This document shows, piece by piece, positions 17,512 to 25,828 of a stretch of DNA of 64,000 nt; the stretch's first letter is position 1, and each line of letters starts with the position of its first letter. The DNA lies in contig NZ_JACWZY010000012.1 in assembly GCF_014699005.1 (NCBI RefSeq), positions 124,001 through 188,000 of the forward strand, read 5' to 3'. The notes below the pieces were generated by a model, which saw only the letters and a program-made list of their open reading frames with translations, was not told the origin of the DNA and searched no databases. The position numbers and the translations under genes are program-made. The stretch is from Spirosoma profusum (GTDB lineage Bacteria > Bacteroidota > Bacteroidia > Cytophagales > Spirosomataceae).

Positions 17512-18393
17512 ATGGCCTCTCTTAAAGAAGTACGCGCCCGTATCGCATCGATCAACTCGACACAGCAGATTACCAAAGCCATGAAAATGGTGTCGGCGGC
17601 AAAACTGCGTCGGGCGCAGGAAAACATAACGCAGTTACGCCCTTATGCTCAGAAGCTGAGCCAAATGCTCGGTACTGTATCGGCGGGAGCCGAAACGGCG
17701 TCGGAAAGCCCTTATAAGCAGGCTCGGACAGTTGATCGGGTGTTGCTGATTGTTGTTACGTCAGACCGGGGTTTGTGCGGTGCCTTTAACTCAAACGCCG
17801 TAAAAGGAGCGTTGGCGCTGATTGACGAAAAATATGCGTCGCAGGCTCGTTCGGGCAACGTAGAAATTATGGCTATCGGCAAAAAAGGTGCTGAAGCTTT
17901 TGCACGTCGCGGCATGAAGGTCAATACGACGCACGTTGATACGTTCAGTTCGCTGAGTTTCGCTAATGTTCGTGCGGCTGCCGAAGAAGCGATGGCTGGT
18001 TTTGCTGAAGGCCGTTACGACGTAGTAGAAGTCATCTATAACGAGTTCCGTAACGCTGCCGTGCAGATTATTCGGACGGAGCAAATGCTTCCTATCGTAG
18101 CTACCGAAACAGCCGGTTCATCCAGCTCGATCAATTACATATTCGAACCATCGGAAGAAGAAATCGTAACGGAGCTGATTCCGAAAACGATCAAGATTCA
18201 GCTTTACAAAGCCGTTCTGGATTCCAACGCTGCCGAACATGGCGCCCGGATGACGGCTATGGACAAAGCGACTGAAAATGCGGGTGAATTACTAAAAGAG
18301 CTTCGTCTGGTCTACAACCGGACACGTCAGGCCGCCATCACGACCGAAATTCTCGAAATCGTGGGGGGTGCCGAAGCGTTGGCGAATGCTTAA
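17512..18393 (+). CDS. atpG: F1F0 ATP synthase subunit gamma
   Basis: 293 residues from ATG 17512; the upstream in-frame TTG at 17482 lies in the repeat and is not used. 'MASLKEVRARIASINSTQQI' and 'TKAMKMVSAAKLRRAQ' at the N-terminus and 'AITTEILEIVGGAEAL' at the C-terminus form the two-helix coiled coil typical of gamma. It is the rotating shaft inside the alpha3beta3 ring. Probably co-transcribed with atpA; a strong terminator follows. Confidence 0.97.
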   Translation: MASLKEVRARIASINSTQQITKAMKMVSAAKLRRAQENITQLRPYAQKLSQMLGTVSAGAETASESPYKQARTVDRVLLIVVTSDRGLCGAFNSNAVKGALALIDEKYASQARSGNVEIMAIGKKGAEAFARRGMKVNTTHVDTFSSLSFANVRAAAEEAMAGFAEGRYDVVEVIYNEFRNAAVQIIRTEQMLPIVATETAGSSSSINYIFEPSEEEIVTELIPKTIKIQLYKAVLDSNAAEHGARMTAMDKATENAGELLKELRLVYNRTRQAAITTEILEIVGGAEALANA

Positions 18394-18421
18394 TAGTTAG
18401 TTACTACGTAGCAAATTTTAT

Positions 18422-18460
18422 AAAACAGGCCACAACTTAGATTAAGTTGTGGCCTGTTTT
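18422..18460. terminator. strong two-way intrinsic terminator
   Basis: AAAACAGGCCACAACTTA pairs perfectly with its complement (18 bp) around a 3-base loop, A-run on one side and T-run on the other. It serves atpG and possibly the convergent glycosyltransferase gene. Confidence 0.9.
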
Positions 18461-18500
18461 GTTTTCCAGTAAAACAGACGATCCGCGTTACGTAGCGCTA

Positions 18501-19580
18501 CTACGTTCGGCCCAGTTCTTCATACAATTTCCAATAGTCGGCAGCAATCGCTGGCCACGAAAACCCGTTAGCCCGCCGGCGTAGTCGGTCCTGACGTAGT
18601 GGATTCTGCGCAAAATCACGTAAGCCTTCATCGAGCGTCCGGGCCATATTTTCGGGTTCAAAATCCTCAAAATAATACGCTTCCTTTCCGCCTACTTCGG
18701 GCAAACTTGTCAGCCGGGAAATGAAAACAGGCTTGCCAAATGTCATCGCTTCGGCAACTGGCAGACCAAAACCCTCGGCCAGAGAAGGGAATAAAAATGC
18801 TTCGCAATTGGCGTAGAGCCATAATTTCGTTGATTCATCAACCGGGCCGGGCATTATGAGTCGGTCGGCAATTCCTAGTTGCTGAGCCTGCTCACGGATG
18901 TGCTGTGCGTATGGATGCCGATCGGGGCCAGCCAGCACCAGCCGATAATCGGGGAAAGCTTCAAGTAGAGGAAGCAGCGTATGTACATTCTTTTTGGGAT
19001 GGATGACCCCAACGAACAGAAAAAACGGTACGTCCGTAAATGATACGTCGAACGGTTGGTTCCCGGGCAATTCTGTTGGCGCGTTTTCCGGATTGACCGC
19101 TACGCCTGTGTACACTACGTTCAACGGTTTAGCGGCTGGAATATGCAAATGTTCCCGCATAACGGAAGCAGTATAGGCAGAGCCAGCCGTCAGCAACGTA
19201 GCGCGGTCGATTTTACGCTGAAGTTTCGCCAGTCGCCTATTTTTCTTGGCGGTCGAATAATCAGTACGTTCCAGAAAGTTCAGGTCGTAAACCGTTAATA
19301 TCAGTCTCGTTGACCGACTGGAAGGTAAATAGGCGGAATCCTGATGCAGACAATGCCAGACATCGTACTGCCCCGGAATCCAGATTTTCCTTGGCCAGGA
19401 CGCTTCGATGTACTCGACCGTATCGCCGAAAATACCCATCTTGCCTTTGGGTACCAGAAAAGTTAGTCGCCAGGAAGGCGAACACTGACGTACCAACTCG
19501 TGCCCTAGATGCAGACACACTTGTCCTAAACCACTATTGAGGTCGCGCAGACGTTCGGCGTCGATGAAAAGAGACGGCAT
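18501..19580 (-). CDS. GT-B fold glycosyltransferase (GT4-like)
   Basis: 359 residues from the ATG at 19580; an in-frame TTG at 19601 is less likely. The C-terminal Rossmann domain has 'FFLFVGVIHPKKNVHTLL' and the donor-site motif 'EGFGLPVAEAMTFGKPV', the E-x7-E type signature of GT family 4. It should transfer a sugar from a nucleotide-sugar to an acceptor at the cytoplasmic membrane, for lipopolysaccharide or exopolysaccharide. No other polysaccharide genes flank it, so the acceptor is unknown. The only neighbours are atpG (convergent) and hemE (divergent). Confidence 0.9.
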   Translation of the reverse strand: MPSLFIDAERLRDLNSGLGQVCLHLGHELVRQCSPSWRLTFLVPKGKMGIFGDTVEYIEASWPRKIWIPGQYDVWHCLHQDSAYLPSSRSTRLILTVYDLNFLERTDYSTAKKNRRLAKLQRKIDRATLLTAGSAYTASVMREHLHIPAAKPLNVVYTGVAVNPENAPTELPGNQPFDVSFTDVPFFLFVGVIHPKKNVHTLLPLLEAFPDYRLVLAGPDRHPYAQHIREQAQQLGIADRLIMPGPVDESTKLWLYANCEAFLFPSLAEGFGLPVAEAMTFGKPVFISRLTSLPEVGGKEAYYFEDFEPENMARTLDEGLRDFAQNPLRQDRLRRRANGFSWPAIAADYWKLYEELGRT

Positions 19581-19638
19581 TCGATTGTATAATTTTGGCA
19601 AATTTGAGAAATCTTAGCCAATCTGCTTCTCTCTAAGC

Positions 19639-19676
19639 AAAATCCAGTCAATCCTTAAATCTGCTGAATCCCGGTT
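19639..19676. repeat. half copy of repeat family B
   Basis: AATCC...TCAATCCTTAAATC and GAATCCCGGTT match the right arm of the family B repeats near 44 kb. Only one arm is present. It lies right before the hemE promoter box. Confidence 0.5.
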
Positions 19677-19684
19677 TATCTTTG
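19677..19684 (+). promoter_or_regulatory. TAnnTTTG box immediately in front of hemE
   Basis: TATCTTTG lies only 4 bp before the ATG. With normal spacing the transcript would begin at or next to the start codon, so hemE may be leaderless. Confidence 0.5.
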
Positions 19685-19688
19685 CACC

Positions 19689-20732
19689 ATGACTTTACAA
19701 AATGATTTGCTGCTCCGCACTGCGCGGGGCGAATTGACCGAACGTGTACCGGTCTGGATGATGCGGCAAGCCGGCCGAGTATTACCTCAATACCGGGCCG
19801 TTCGTGAGCAGGCTGGCAGTTTCATTACGTTAGCGAAAACTCCCGAACTCGCTGCCGAAGTGACGATTCAGCCGGTAGACGCTTTCGACGTAGATGCTGC
19901 CATTATTTTCTCCGATATTCTGGTGGTGCCCGAAGCGATGGGCCTTCCCTACGAAATGATTGAAAGTCGTGGCCCGGTTTTCCCGCAAACGGTACGTAGC
20001 ATGAGCGAGTTGAGCCGCCTGCGGGTAGCCGATGCCGAGAGTGATCTTGGGTACGTATTAGACGCTATCAAACTCACTAAAAAAGAGTTGAACAATCGCG
20101 TACCGTTAATTGGTTTTGCAGGAGCGCCCTTCACCATTTTCTGTTACATGACCGAAGGAAAAGGCTCTAAAACGTTTTCAGTTGCGAAAAAACTACTTTA
20201 TACCGATCCCGATTTTGCCCATGCGCTGCTTCAGCAGATTACCGATAGCACGATTGCATACCTACAAGCACAGATACGCGCCGGGGCCGATTTGATTCAG
20301 ATTTTCGATTCCTGGGCGGGCATTCTCTCGCCTGAGCAGTATACTACGTTCTCACTGCCCTACATCAAACAAATCTGCGATTTGATAGCCGGACCGCCGG
20401 ACCGCAACGTACCAGTTACGGTTTTTGCCAAAGGAGCTTTCTTTGCCCGGCAAGATATCGGTCAGCTTAGTTGCGACGTAGTGGGGCTGGACTGGAACAT
20501 GGACCCGCACGAGTCACGTCAACTCATTCCAAACCGGGTTTTGCAGGGTAATCTGGACCCTTGTGTGCTTTATGCCGATTTCGCACAAATTCGCACCGAA
20601 GTGAAGCGTATGCTCGATGGGTTTGGCCACCAGCATTATATTGCCAATCTGGGCCACGGTATTTATCCCGATACTGATCCGGATAAAGCGAAATGTTTTG
20701 TGGATGCCGTGAAGGAGTTAGGAGCGGCTTGA
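19689..20732 (+). CDS. hemE: uroporphyrinogen decarboxylase
   Basis: 347 residues, normal length. Converts uroporphyrinogen III to coproporphyrinogen III in haem synthesis, in the cytoplasm. The N-terminal signature '[16 protein letters not shown]' carries the substrate-binding Arg residues, and '[12 protein letters not shown]' and '[12 protein letters not shown]' are the other conserved blocks. No other haem genes are adjacent. Immediately after the stop a family A palindrome begins. Confidence 0.97.
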   Translation: MTLQNDLLLRTARGELTERVPVWMMRQAGRVLPQYRAVREQAGSFITLAKTPELAAEVTIQPVDAFDVDAAIIFSDILVVPEAMGLPYEMIESRGPVFPQTVRSMSELSRLRVADAESDLGYVLDAIKLTKKELNNRVPLIGFAGAPFTIFCYMTEGKGSKTFSVAKKLLYTDPDFAHALLQQITDSTIAYLQAQIRAGADLIQIFDSWAGILSPEQYTTFSLPYIKQICDLIAGPPDRNVPVTVFAKGAFFARQDIGQLSCDVVGLDWNMDPHESRQLIPNRVLQGNLDPCVLYADFAQIRTEVKRMLDGFGHQHYIANLGHGIYPDTDPDKAKCFVDAVKELGAA

Positions 20733-20856
20733 TTTTTTGTCATGCTGACCGGGCCGCCGGAGCGGGACCGAAGCATCTTAAGGCATCCTAACTCGTTTGT
20801 TCAGTTGCCTTGAGATGCTTCGGTCCCGCTCCGGCGGCCCGGTCAGCATGACAAAA
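20733..20856. repeat. dispersed inverted repeat, family A copy 2 (long GC-rich arms)
   Basis: Outer TTTTTTGTCATGCTGA / TCAGCATGACAAAA and inner GAAGCATCTTAAG match the other copies, but the middle of each arm carries an extra GC-rich stretch (CCGGGCCGCCGGAGCGGGAC and complement). It starts at the base after the hemE stop and ends 17 bp from the convergent kinase stop. Confidence 0.85.
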
Positions 20857-20873
20857 GTAGTATGACAAAAAAG

Positions 20874-23800
20874 CTACGTCTGCGCAAGGGGAATGGTCAT
20901 AATTACCCGCGTACCAGCCGACTGATTATCAGCGTCGAACAAATCGACAATTTCCAATTTTGCCTTGCTGTCTTTTCGGCGAAGTGATTCGAAAATACCT
21001 CGGGTCATTTCCTGACCTCGTGAAATATGACCTTCGACGCGGGGTGCAAACGTTCGCCCGACGCCATTGTCCTCAATGACACACACAATATGGCTCTGCT
21101 GAATTCGGGCCGTTACAGTCAGTATCTTTTTTCCTTCTTTCGGCATCAGGCCGTGCCAGATGGCATTTTCGACGTAGGGCTGCAACAGCATCGGCGGCAG
21201 CATGGCATCCAGTAACTGCTCGTTATCTTCAATGTCGAAGCTATAGCTGAACTCGTGGTTGAAGCGAAACGATTCGATCTCAACGTACATTTTCAGCGTT
21301 TCAATAATCTGTTCAAACGAAAGATACTGGTGATTCGAATTCTCCATGATTCGACGTACCAGCTTCGAAAATTTCGACAGATACTTGGCGCCTTCAATCC
21401 CTCGGTTAGTCAGCAAATAATTCTGTACCGAATTGAGCGAGTTAAACAAAAAGTGCGGATTCATCTGCGACTGTAATGCTTTCAGCCGCCATTCGGCAAT
21501 CTGAAGGTCCAATTGATTTCGTTCGGCCAACGTATTGAACCGCCAGCGCATTAGCAGCACAATCAGGCCGCCAATGAAAATCCCAATCAGAATTTTGAAA
21601 AACCAGGTGTCCGTAAAATACGGTTCCACGGTCAACCGAATAGCCAGTGGTTTATCCGTCGTTAATCCGAAACTATCACTGCTCCTGACACGTAGCGTAT
21701 AGGATCGACCCGGCAAATTTGTAAACGATACCGTATGCTGGTTGCCAATATCAACCCAGCCCGGTTCATAACCTTCTAACTGATAGCTATATACGTTTTT
21801 AGAGGCAGGTTCAAAATTCAATGTCGAGAAATTCAGTGTAATCGAATTCTCGTCGGGTTGCAGAACAATCTCCTTACTAGTGTCGTGATGAAGCCGTTTC
21901 CCTCTTACATCTACCGAACTCAGCGCAATTTGGGGAATAAACTGCGTGTGAATCAATGCATTAATATCCAGCTTATTAACCGTATTCAAATAGCCTAGCA
22001 GCAACTCACTGGCTCCATTTTTGAAAAACCCAGTTGGTGCATTGCTGTTCAATCCTTCAATAGTGGTCAGATGCTTAATTTTTCGCGTTTTTATATTTGC
22101 AATATGAATTCCTTCGCTCGTACTAAACCAAAGATTGCCAAAATTATCCTCACAAACATTGGTGCAATACGTATCATTTAGTTCATCACGTTGATAATCG
22201 AAAGAAGTTAGAATCTGCCCGTTCGACGCAACTTTATTGACTCCCCCCCAGCTGGCTACCAGTACTGATCCATTGGTACCTCGCTGCAATGCGTTGAGAC
22301 AAAGCCCTCCCAAACTCTTACCCTTATTAACCGGCAGCGTTCTGATATCAACAAATTTACCCTTCCCCGAACCAGCCTGCTCATCTACGTAGTAAAGGCC
22401 TTTGGGGCAGGTGGCTATCCAGATTTTTCCGTCTTCAGCCTCGCAAATCGTCTTAACGTAATTATTTTGAATAAGCAGTCGATGCTCCGATTCGGCCCAT
22501 ATTTTGTGTTCGACGCCCGTTTTAGGATCAATTACCTTCAAACCTTCTGTAAGATTGGCAATCCAAAGCCGCCCTTTTCGGTCGAGCAAACCATCTCTAA
22601 ACTCGGTGGAAGTAAACAGATGGGGCGCTACGTCCGCAGTTGAGAACGTACCAGTGGTCGGATTTCCTACAAACATGCCCTTATCAGTAAAAGCTACGGG
22701 CTTTCCCTGAATCCAGCGCAGTTGAAATGTATAGCTATTAACCGGGTAGCGCCACAAGCGAAACTGATTCGTTTTCGGTTGCCAGGCCAATGCCCCTGAG
22801 TTCGATAAGCCCAGTAGATAGCCTTTGTCAGGCATGGGCAGGAAGCTCGTTACGTCCACCTGCGCTTGAGCGATCTTGGCCGGTATATCAATGGTGTGAA
22901 TTCCGGGGTTGCGATAGCGGTATTTAAACAGGCCTTTACGCGTACCGATCCAGAGTATTCCATTGGCCCGATCATCATACATCGTTTTAACGTGAATCCC
23001 TTTTCGGTAGAATTCAGGCAGGTGATATACTTCATCCCGGTCTGGATAATAAACACTAAGCCCTTTTTCAGTTCCGACAAAAAATAGTTTTTGCCCATTT
23101 GCGTCCACAGATTCCTGTCCACAAATTACATTCTGGTTAACAAACTCTTTCGTCAGAAACCTAAATGTTCCGTTCGCGGGCGAAAAGCAAACCAAACCTC
23201 TATCGTACGCCCCCATCCAGATGTTTCCCGATGAATCTTCAAAGGCCATCTCAAGTCGAACTGACTTTTGGTTCGTGAGCTGACTGGCTTCGTGCCCCAG
23301 CAAACAGATGAGTTTATCACGCTTACGGTCGTACTGGTATAATCCTATTTCCGAAATAATCCAGAGCCTACGCTGACGATCTTCAAAAAACGAAGCGTCT
23401 TCTTGCCTGGTGTGCCTGGCCGAAAGCGAATAAAACTTTAGCTTTTTATGGGTCTTATCATAGCGTTTCACCGATGTATAATCGCACACCCAGATTTGAC
23501 CATACGAATCCACGAAAGCCCGATCGTGCATATCGTTGCTTTGGTCAGTGTCCTGATAATTATTGTAGAGAACCGTTCGGGCCGTCAGCGTTTTGGGATC
23601 AATTTCCCACAAACCCTTCGTTGCAATAGAGGTGTAGATGGTTCCCGACGAATCAACGGAGACGCCAGAACTGTATCCTAATTTCTGATTATCAGGCGTA
23701 TAGAACGAATAGCCATCATAGCGACAAACGCTACGTCCTGTACCTATCCACAGGAAACCTTCCTTATCTTTTGTGATGCACCAGACATCGTTCGATGGCA

Positions 23801-23906
23801 ACCCTTCTTTGGTAGTCAGGTGTTCAAACGTCAAAGTTGGTTGTTGAGCATGGCTATTCCAGATAATAGCCAGAAAAACCAACAAAGAAACCAACCGTTG
23901 CCGCAT
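20874..23906 (-). CDS. Reg_prop/Y_Y_Y sensor histidine kinase, LytS type
   Basis: 1010 residues. Signal peptide (to about HAQQ), a large periplasmic region of two-component-regulator-propeller repeats (W/LWIGT, 'NIWMGAYDRGL', 'GNLWFSTSEGI') to about 680, a Y_Y_Y domain (about 690-755), one membrane helix (about 770-790), then a His_kinase domain with 'MNPHFLFNSLNSVQNYL' (phospho-acceptor His818) and a GHKL ATPase with N-box 'YVENAIWHG' and 'DNGVG' (946-950). Senses an external signal, typically a glycan in related proteins, and should phosphorylate a LytTR response regulator. No such regulator gene is adjacent, so the partner is encoded elsewhere. Confidence 0.92.
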   Translation of the reverse strand: MRQRLVSLLVFLAIIWNSHAQQPTLTFEHLTTKEGLPSNDVWCITKDKEGFLWIGTGRSVCRYDGYSFYTPDNQKLGYSSGVSVDSSGTIYTSIATKGLWEIDPKTLTARTVLYNNYQDTDQSNDMHDRAFVDSYGQIWVCDYTSVKRYDKTHKKLKFYSLSARHTRQEDASFFEDRQRRLWIISEIGLYQYDRKRDKLICLLGHEASQLTNQKSVRLEMAFEDSSGNIWMGAYDRGLVCFSPANGTFRFLTKEFVNQNVICGQESVDANGQKLFFVGTEKGLSVYYPDRDEVYHLPEFYRKGIHVKTMYDDRANGILWIGTRKGLFKYRYRNPGIHTIDIPAKIAQAQVDVTSFLPMPDKGYLLGLSNSGALAWQPKTNQFRLWRYPVNSYTFQLRWIQGKPVAFTDKGMFVGNPTTGTFSTADVAPHLFTSTEFRDGLLDRKGRLWIANLTEGLKVIDPKTGVEHKIWAESEHRLLIQNNYVKTICEAEDGKIWIATCPKGLYYVDEQAGSGKGKFVDIRTLPVNKGKSLGGLCLNALQRGTNGSVLVASWGGVNKVASNGQILTSFDYQRDELNDTYCTNVCEDNFGNLWFSTSEGIHIANIKTRKIKHLTTIEGLNSNAPTGFFKNGASELLLGYLNTVNKLDINALIHTQFIPQIALSSVDVRGKRLHHDTSKEIVLQPDENSITLNFSTLNFEPASKNVYSYQLEGYEPGWVDIGNQHTVSFTNLPGRSYTLRVRSSDSFGLTTDKPLAIRLTVEPYFTDTWFFKILIGIFIGGLIVLLMRWRFNTLAERNQLDLQIAEWRLKALQSQMNPHFLFNSLNSVQNYLLTNRGIEGAKYLSKFSKLVRRIMENSNHQYLSFEQIIETLKMYVEIESFRFNHEFSYSFDIEDNEQLLDAMLPPMLLQPYVENAIWHGLMPKEGKKILTVTARIQQSHIVCVIEDNGVGRTFAPRVEGHISRGQEMTRGIFESLRRKDSKAKLEIVDLFDADNQSAGTRVIMTIPLAQT

Positions 23907-23996
23907 ACGTCTATTTTTACTGACAAAGTAAACGTTTAGAACGTACTACTTCTGTTTGTTAAGCCAATATGTTAATCATCAGTATGCTATTAACCA

Positions 23997-24079
23997 AACG
24001 TAGCACCATTTTCTGGAGTTTTTTTGTCATGCTTCGTTCCTCAGCATGACAAAAAAACTCCAGAAAATGGTGCTACGTT
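23997..24079. repeat. family A copy 3, 36-bp perfect palindrome arms
   Basis: Arms 23997-24032 and 24044-24079 are exact complements around an 11-base loop; the inner part is the family A core (TTTTTTTGTCATGC / GCATGACAAAAAAA) and the outer part is a separate sequence beginning AACGTAGCACC. It ends 12 bp from the stop of the small barrel gene, so it may be that gene's terminator. Confidence 0.85.
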
Positions 24080-24090
24080 AACTAATTGGC

Positions 24091-24681
24091 TTAAAACCGA
24101 TACGCACCCGTAACGCCCGCGCTTCCCGAATTGAAACCCGCATTTATCGAGTAAATAGAATTTCCATTAGCGAACGTACCAGTGGCTATTATGGAGGGAA
24201 TCAGTTCGGCACTCAGATACCATCTAGGGTTGAAGTTGTATTGAGCCCCCAGCACAAACCCAATACCGATAGAAGGCGACGCCAAAAATCTATTCGATCC
24301 CGTGATGGTAGTACTACCACCGTTGCCAGTATCGATGGTCACCGGACCATTGACACCAGAATAAAGGGTTACGCTGGCAATCAATTCTGTGCCATAAATG
24401 AATTGAAGTTTATCATTAACAGATCGGCGTTTTTCTTTACCGATAGCCCCTCCAGCAGAAAGGCTAAACAAAGACGTGTTTTGATCGAAATTGGCACTCA
24501 GATTTCCAAAAGCAAGTCGATACCGGCGGAACGTATTTTCCCGCATCTGTTTTTTGTAAACCATGCCAATACTATTGAAATTGCTCATTCGCAGACCAAT
24601 TTCCCGCGTTGGTGCAACCTGAGCCGATACTGAAGTAGTTATTAAAATATTGACGAAGAGAATTGAAAAGAATGTTTTCAT
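24091..24681 (-). CDS. small outer-membrane beta-barrel protein, function unknown
   Basis: 196 residues. Signal peptide (cleavage near VSAQ), then alternating strands (RYRLAFGNLSANF, WYLSAELIPSIIATG) and a C-terminal 'GVTGAYRF' ending in Phe, as in OmpA/OmpX-like eight-strand barrels. No specific family recognised. Monocistronic. Confidence 0.75.
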   Translation of the reverse strand: MKTFFSILFVNILITTSVSAQVAPTREIGLRMSNFNSIGMVYKKQMRENTFRRYRLAFGNLSANFDQNTSLFSLSAGGAIGKEKRRSVNDKLQFIYGTELIASVTLYSGVNGPVTIDTGNGGSTTITGSNRFLASPSIGIGFVLGAQYNFNPRWYLSAELIPSIIATGTFANGNSIYSINAGFNSGSAGVTGAYRF

Positions 24682-24765
24682 AATTGTTTTAACAGTTTGA
24701 TACGTTCAGCAAACTTATTAAAACACATGAAAACAATTTGTTGATTTTGTCAACAATGAGTTAAT

Positions 24766-25764
24766 TTATCCAAAATGCTCTTTGGCTTCTTCCTTTAGTT
24801 GTTTCTTGTCAATCGGAACGACGCCAACGGATTCACAAACGAGCCCTCCACCCAAATTCGATAAACCAGCAATAATATTCGGCGATTGTTTCAGCGCCAC
24901 ACAGCAGGCGGCAATGCTGATAACGGTATCGCCAGCGCCCGATACGTCGGCAATCTGGCGGATGTGTGCGGGCAGTTTCTGCGTTTCGCCATTGTAATCA
25001 ATGAACGCGCCCCGCTCCGACAACGTAATGAGTGCTCCTTTCAGATTCAGTGTTTGCGTCAACTGACGTACTACGTTACCCAACTCAATAGGGTTATCCA
25101 CATCGAAATCCACTTTTAAGCCTTCTCTTAGTTCTTTTAAGTTCGGCTTAAACAAAGTCGCATTCTGATAAGAAAGGAAATTCCGTTTTTTAGGATCGAC
25201 TACCGTTGGAACGCCCTTTTCATTGGCAAAATCGATAATGTCGGCAATGGCTTCTTTACTCAGTACGCCTTTATCGTAATCCTCGAAAATCACTACGTGA
25301 CAACTCGGTATCAGTTCTTTGGCTTTGGCAATCAATAACTCACGTTCGTCGGCAGTGATATATTTATCTGATTCTGTATCAACACGTACTACTTGCTGCG
25401 AACCGGCAATGATACGTTCCTTGATGGTTGTAGTTCGGGTTTGGCTACGTATCAGACCGGAACTGTTCAGTCCTCGCTCGTCAAGTTGTTGTTCGAGTTG
25501 ATTGCCCGCCTGATCTGTACCAATTACTGAACAAATAATAGCTTCGGCGCCCAATGCCTGTACGTTCAGTAATACGTTACCAGCCCCACCCAACCGCAGC
25601 TCGCGCCGGTCGACCGTCACTACCGGCACGGGTGCTTCGGGCGAGATACGCTCGACATGACCCCACACGTAGGAATCAAGCATTACGTCGCCAATAATCA
25701 GCACGCAGAGGTTATCGAACTGGTCGAATAGCTCATCAATAGACATATCCAGCACTGGATTCAT
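24766..25764 (-). CDS. PfkB-type sugar kinase, RfaE/HldE kinase-like
   Basis: 332 residues from ATG 25764 (ATG 25746 is an alternative; the TTG at 25794 is unlikely). Kinase fold of the ribokinase/PfkB family: 'VLIIGDVMLDSYVWGHVERISPEAPVPV' at the N-terminus is the RfaE domain I signature, 'LGGAGNVLLN' binds substrate, and 'DVSGAGDTVIS' holds the catalytic Asp (Asp279). Predicted to phosphorylate heptose-7-phosphate for lipopolysaccharide inner core; the nucleotidyltransferase half of HldE is absent. Stands alone, upstream of nothing related. Confidence 0.88.
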   Translation of the reverse strand: MNPVLDMSIDELFDQFDNLCVLIIGDVMLDSYVWGHVERISPEAPVPVVTVDRRELRLGGAGNVLLNVQALGAEAIICSVIGTDQAGNQLEQQLDERGLNSSGLIRSQTRTTTIKERIIAGSQQVVRVDTESDKYITADERELLIAKAKELIPSCHVVIFEDYDKGVLSKEAIADIIDFANEKGVPTVVDPKKRNFLSYQNATLFKPNLKELREGLKVDFDVDNPIELGNVVRQLTQTLNLKGALITLSERGAFIDYNGETQKLPAHIRQIADVSGAGDTVISIAACCVALKQSPNIIAGLSNLGGGLVCESVGVVPIDKKQLKEEAKEHFG

Positions 25765-25828
25765 AGGGGCACTTTCAGGATGTTTTCGGTACAAAGAAAC
25801 AAAAACCTGATCTATTGGAGAAAGCCGT

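Noticed and set aside
20733..20856. GC-rich palindrome as an attachment site or integron element
   Set aside because: No integrase or cassette genes are present, and the core is shared with the other family A repeats.
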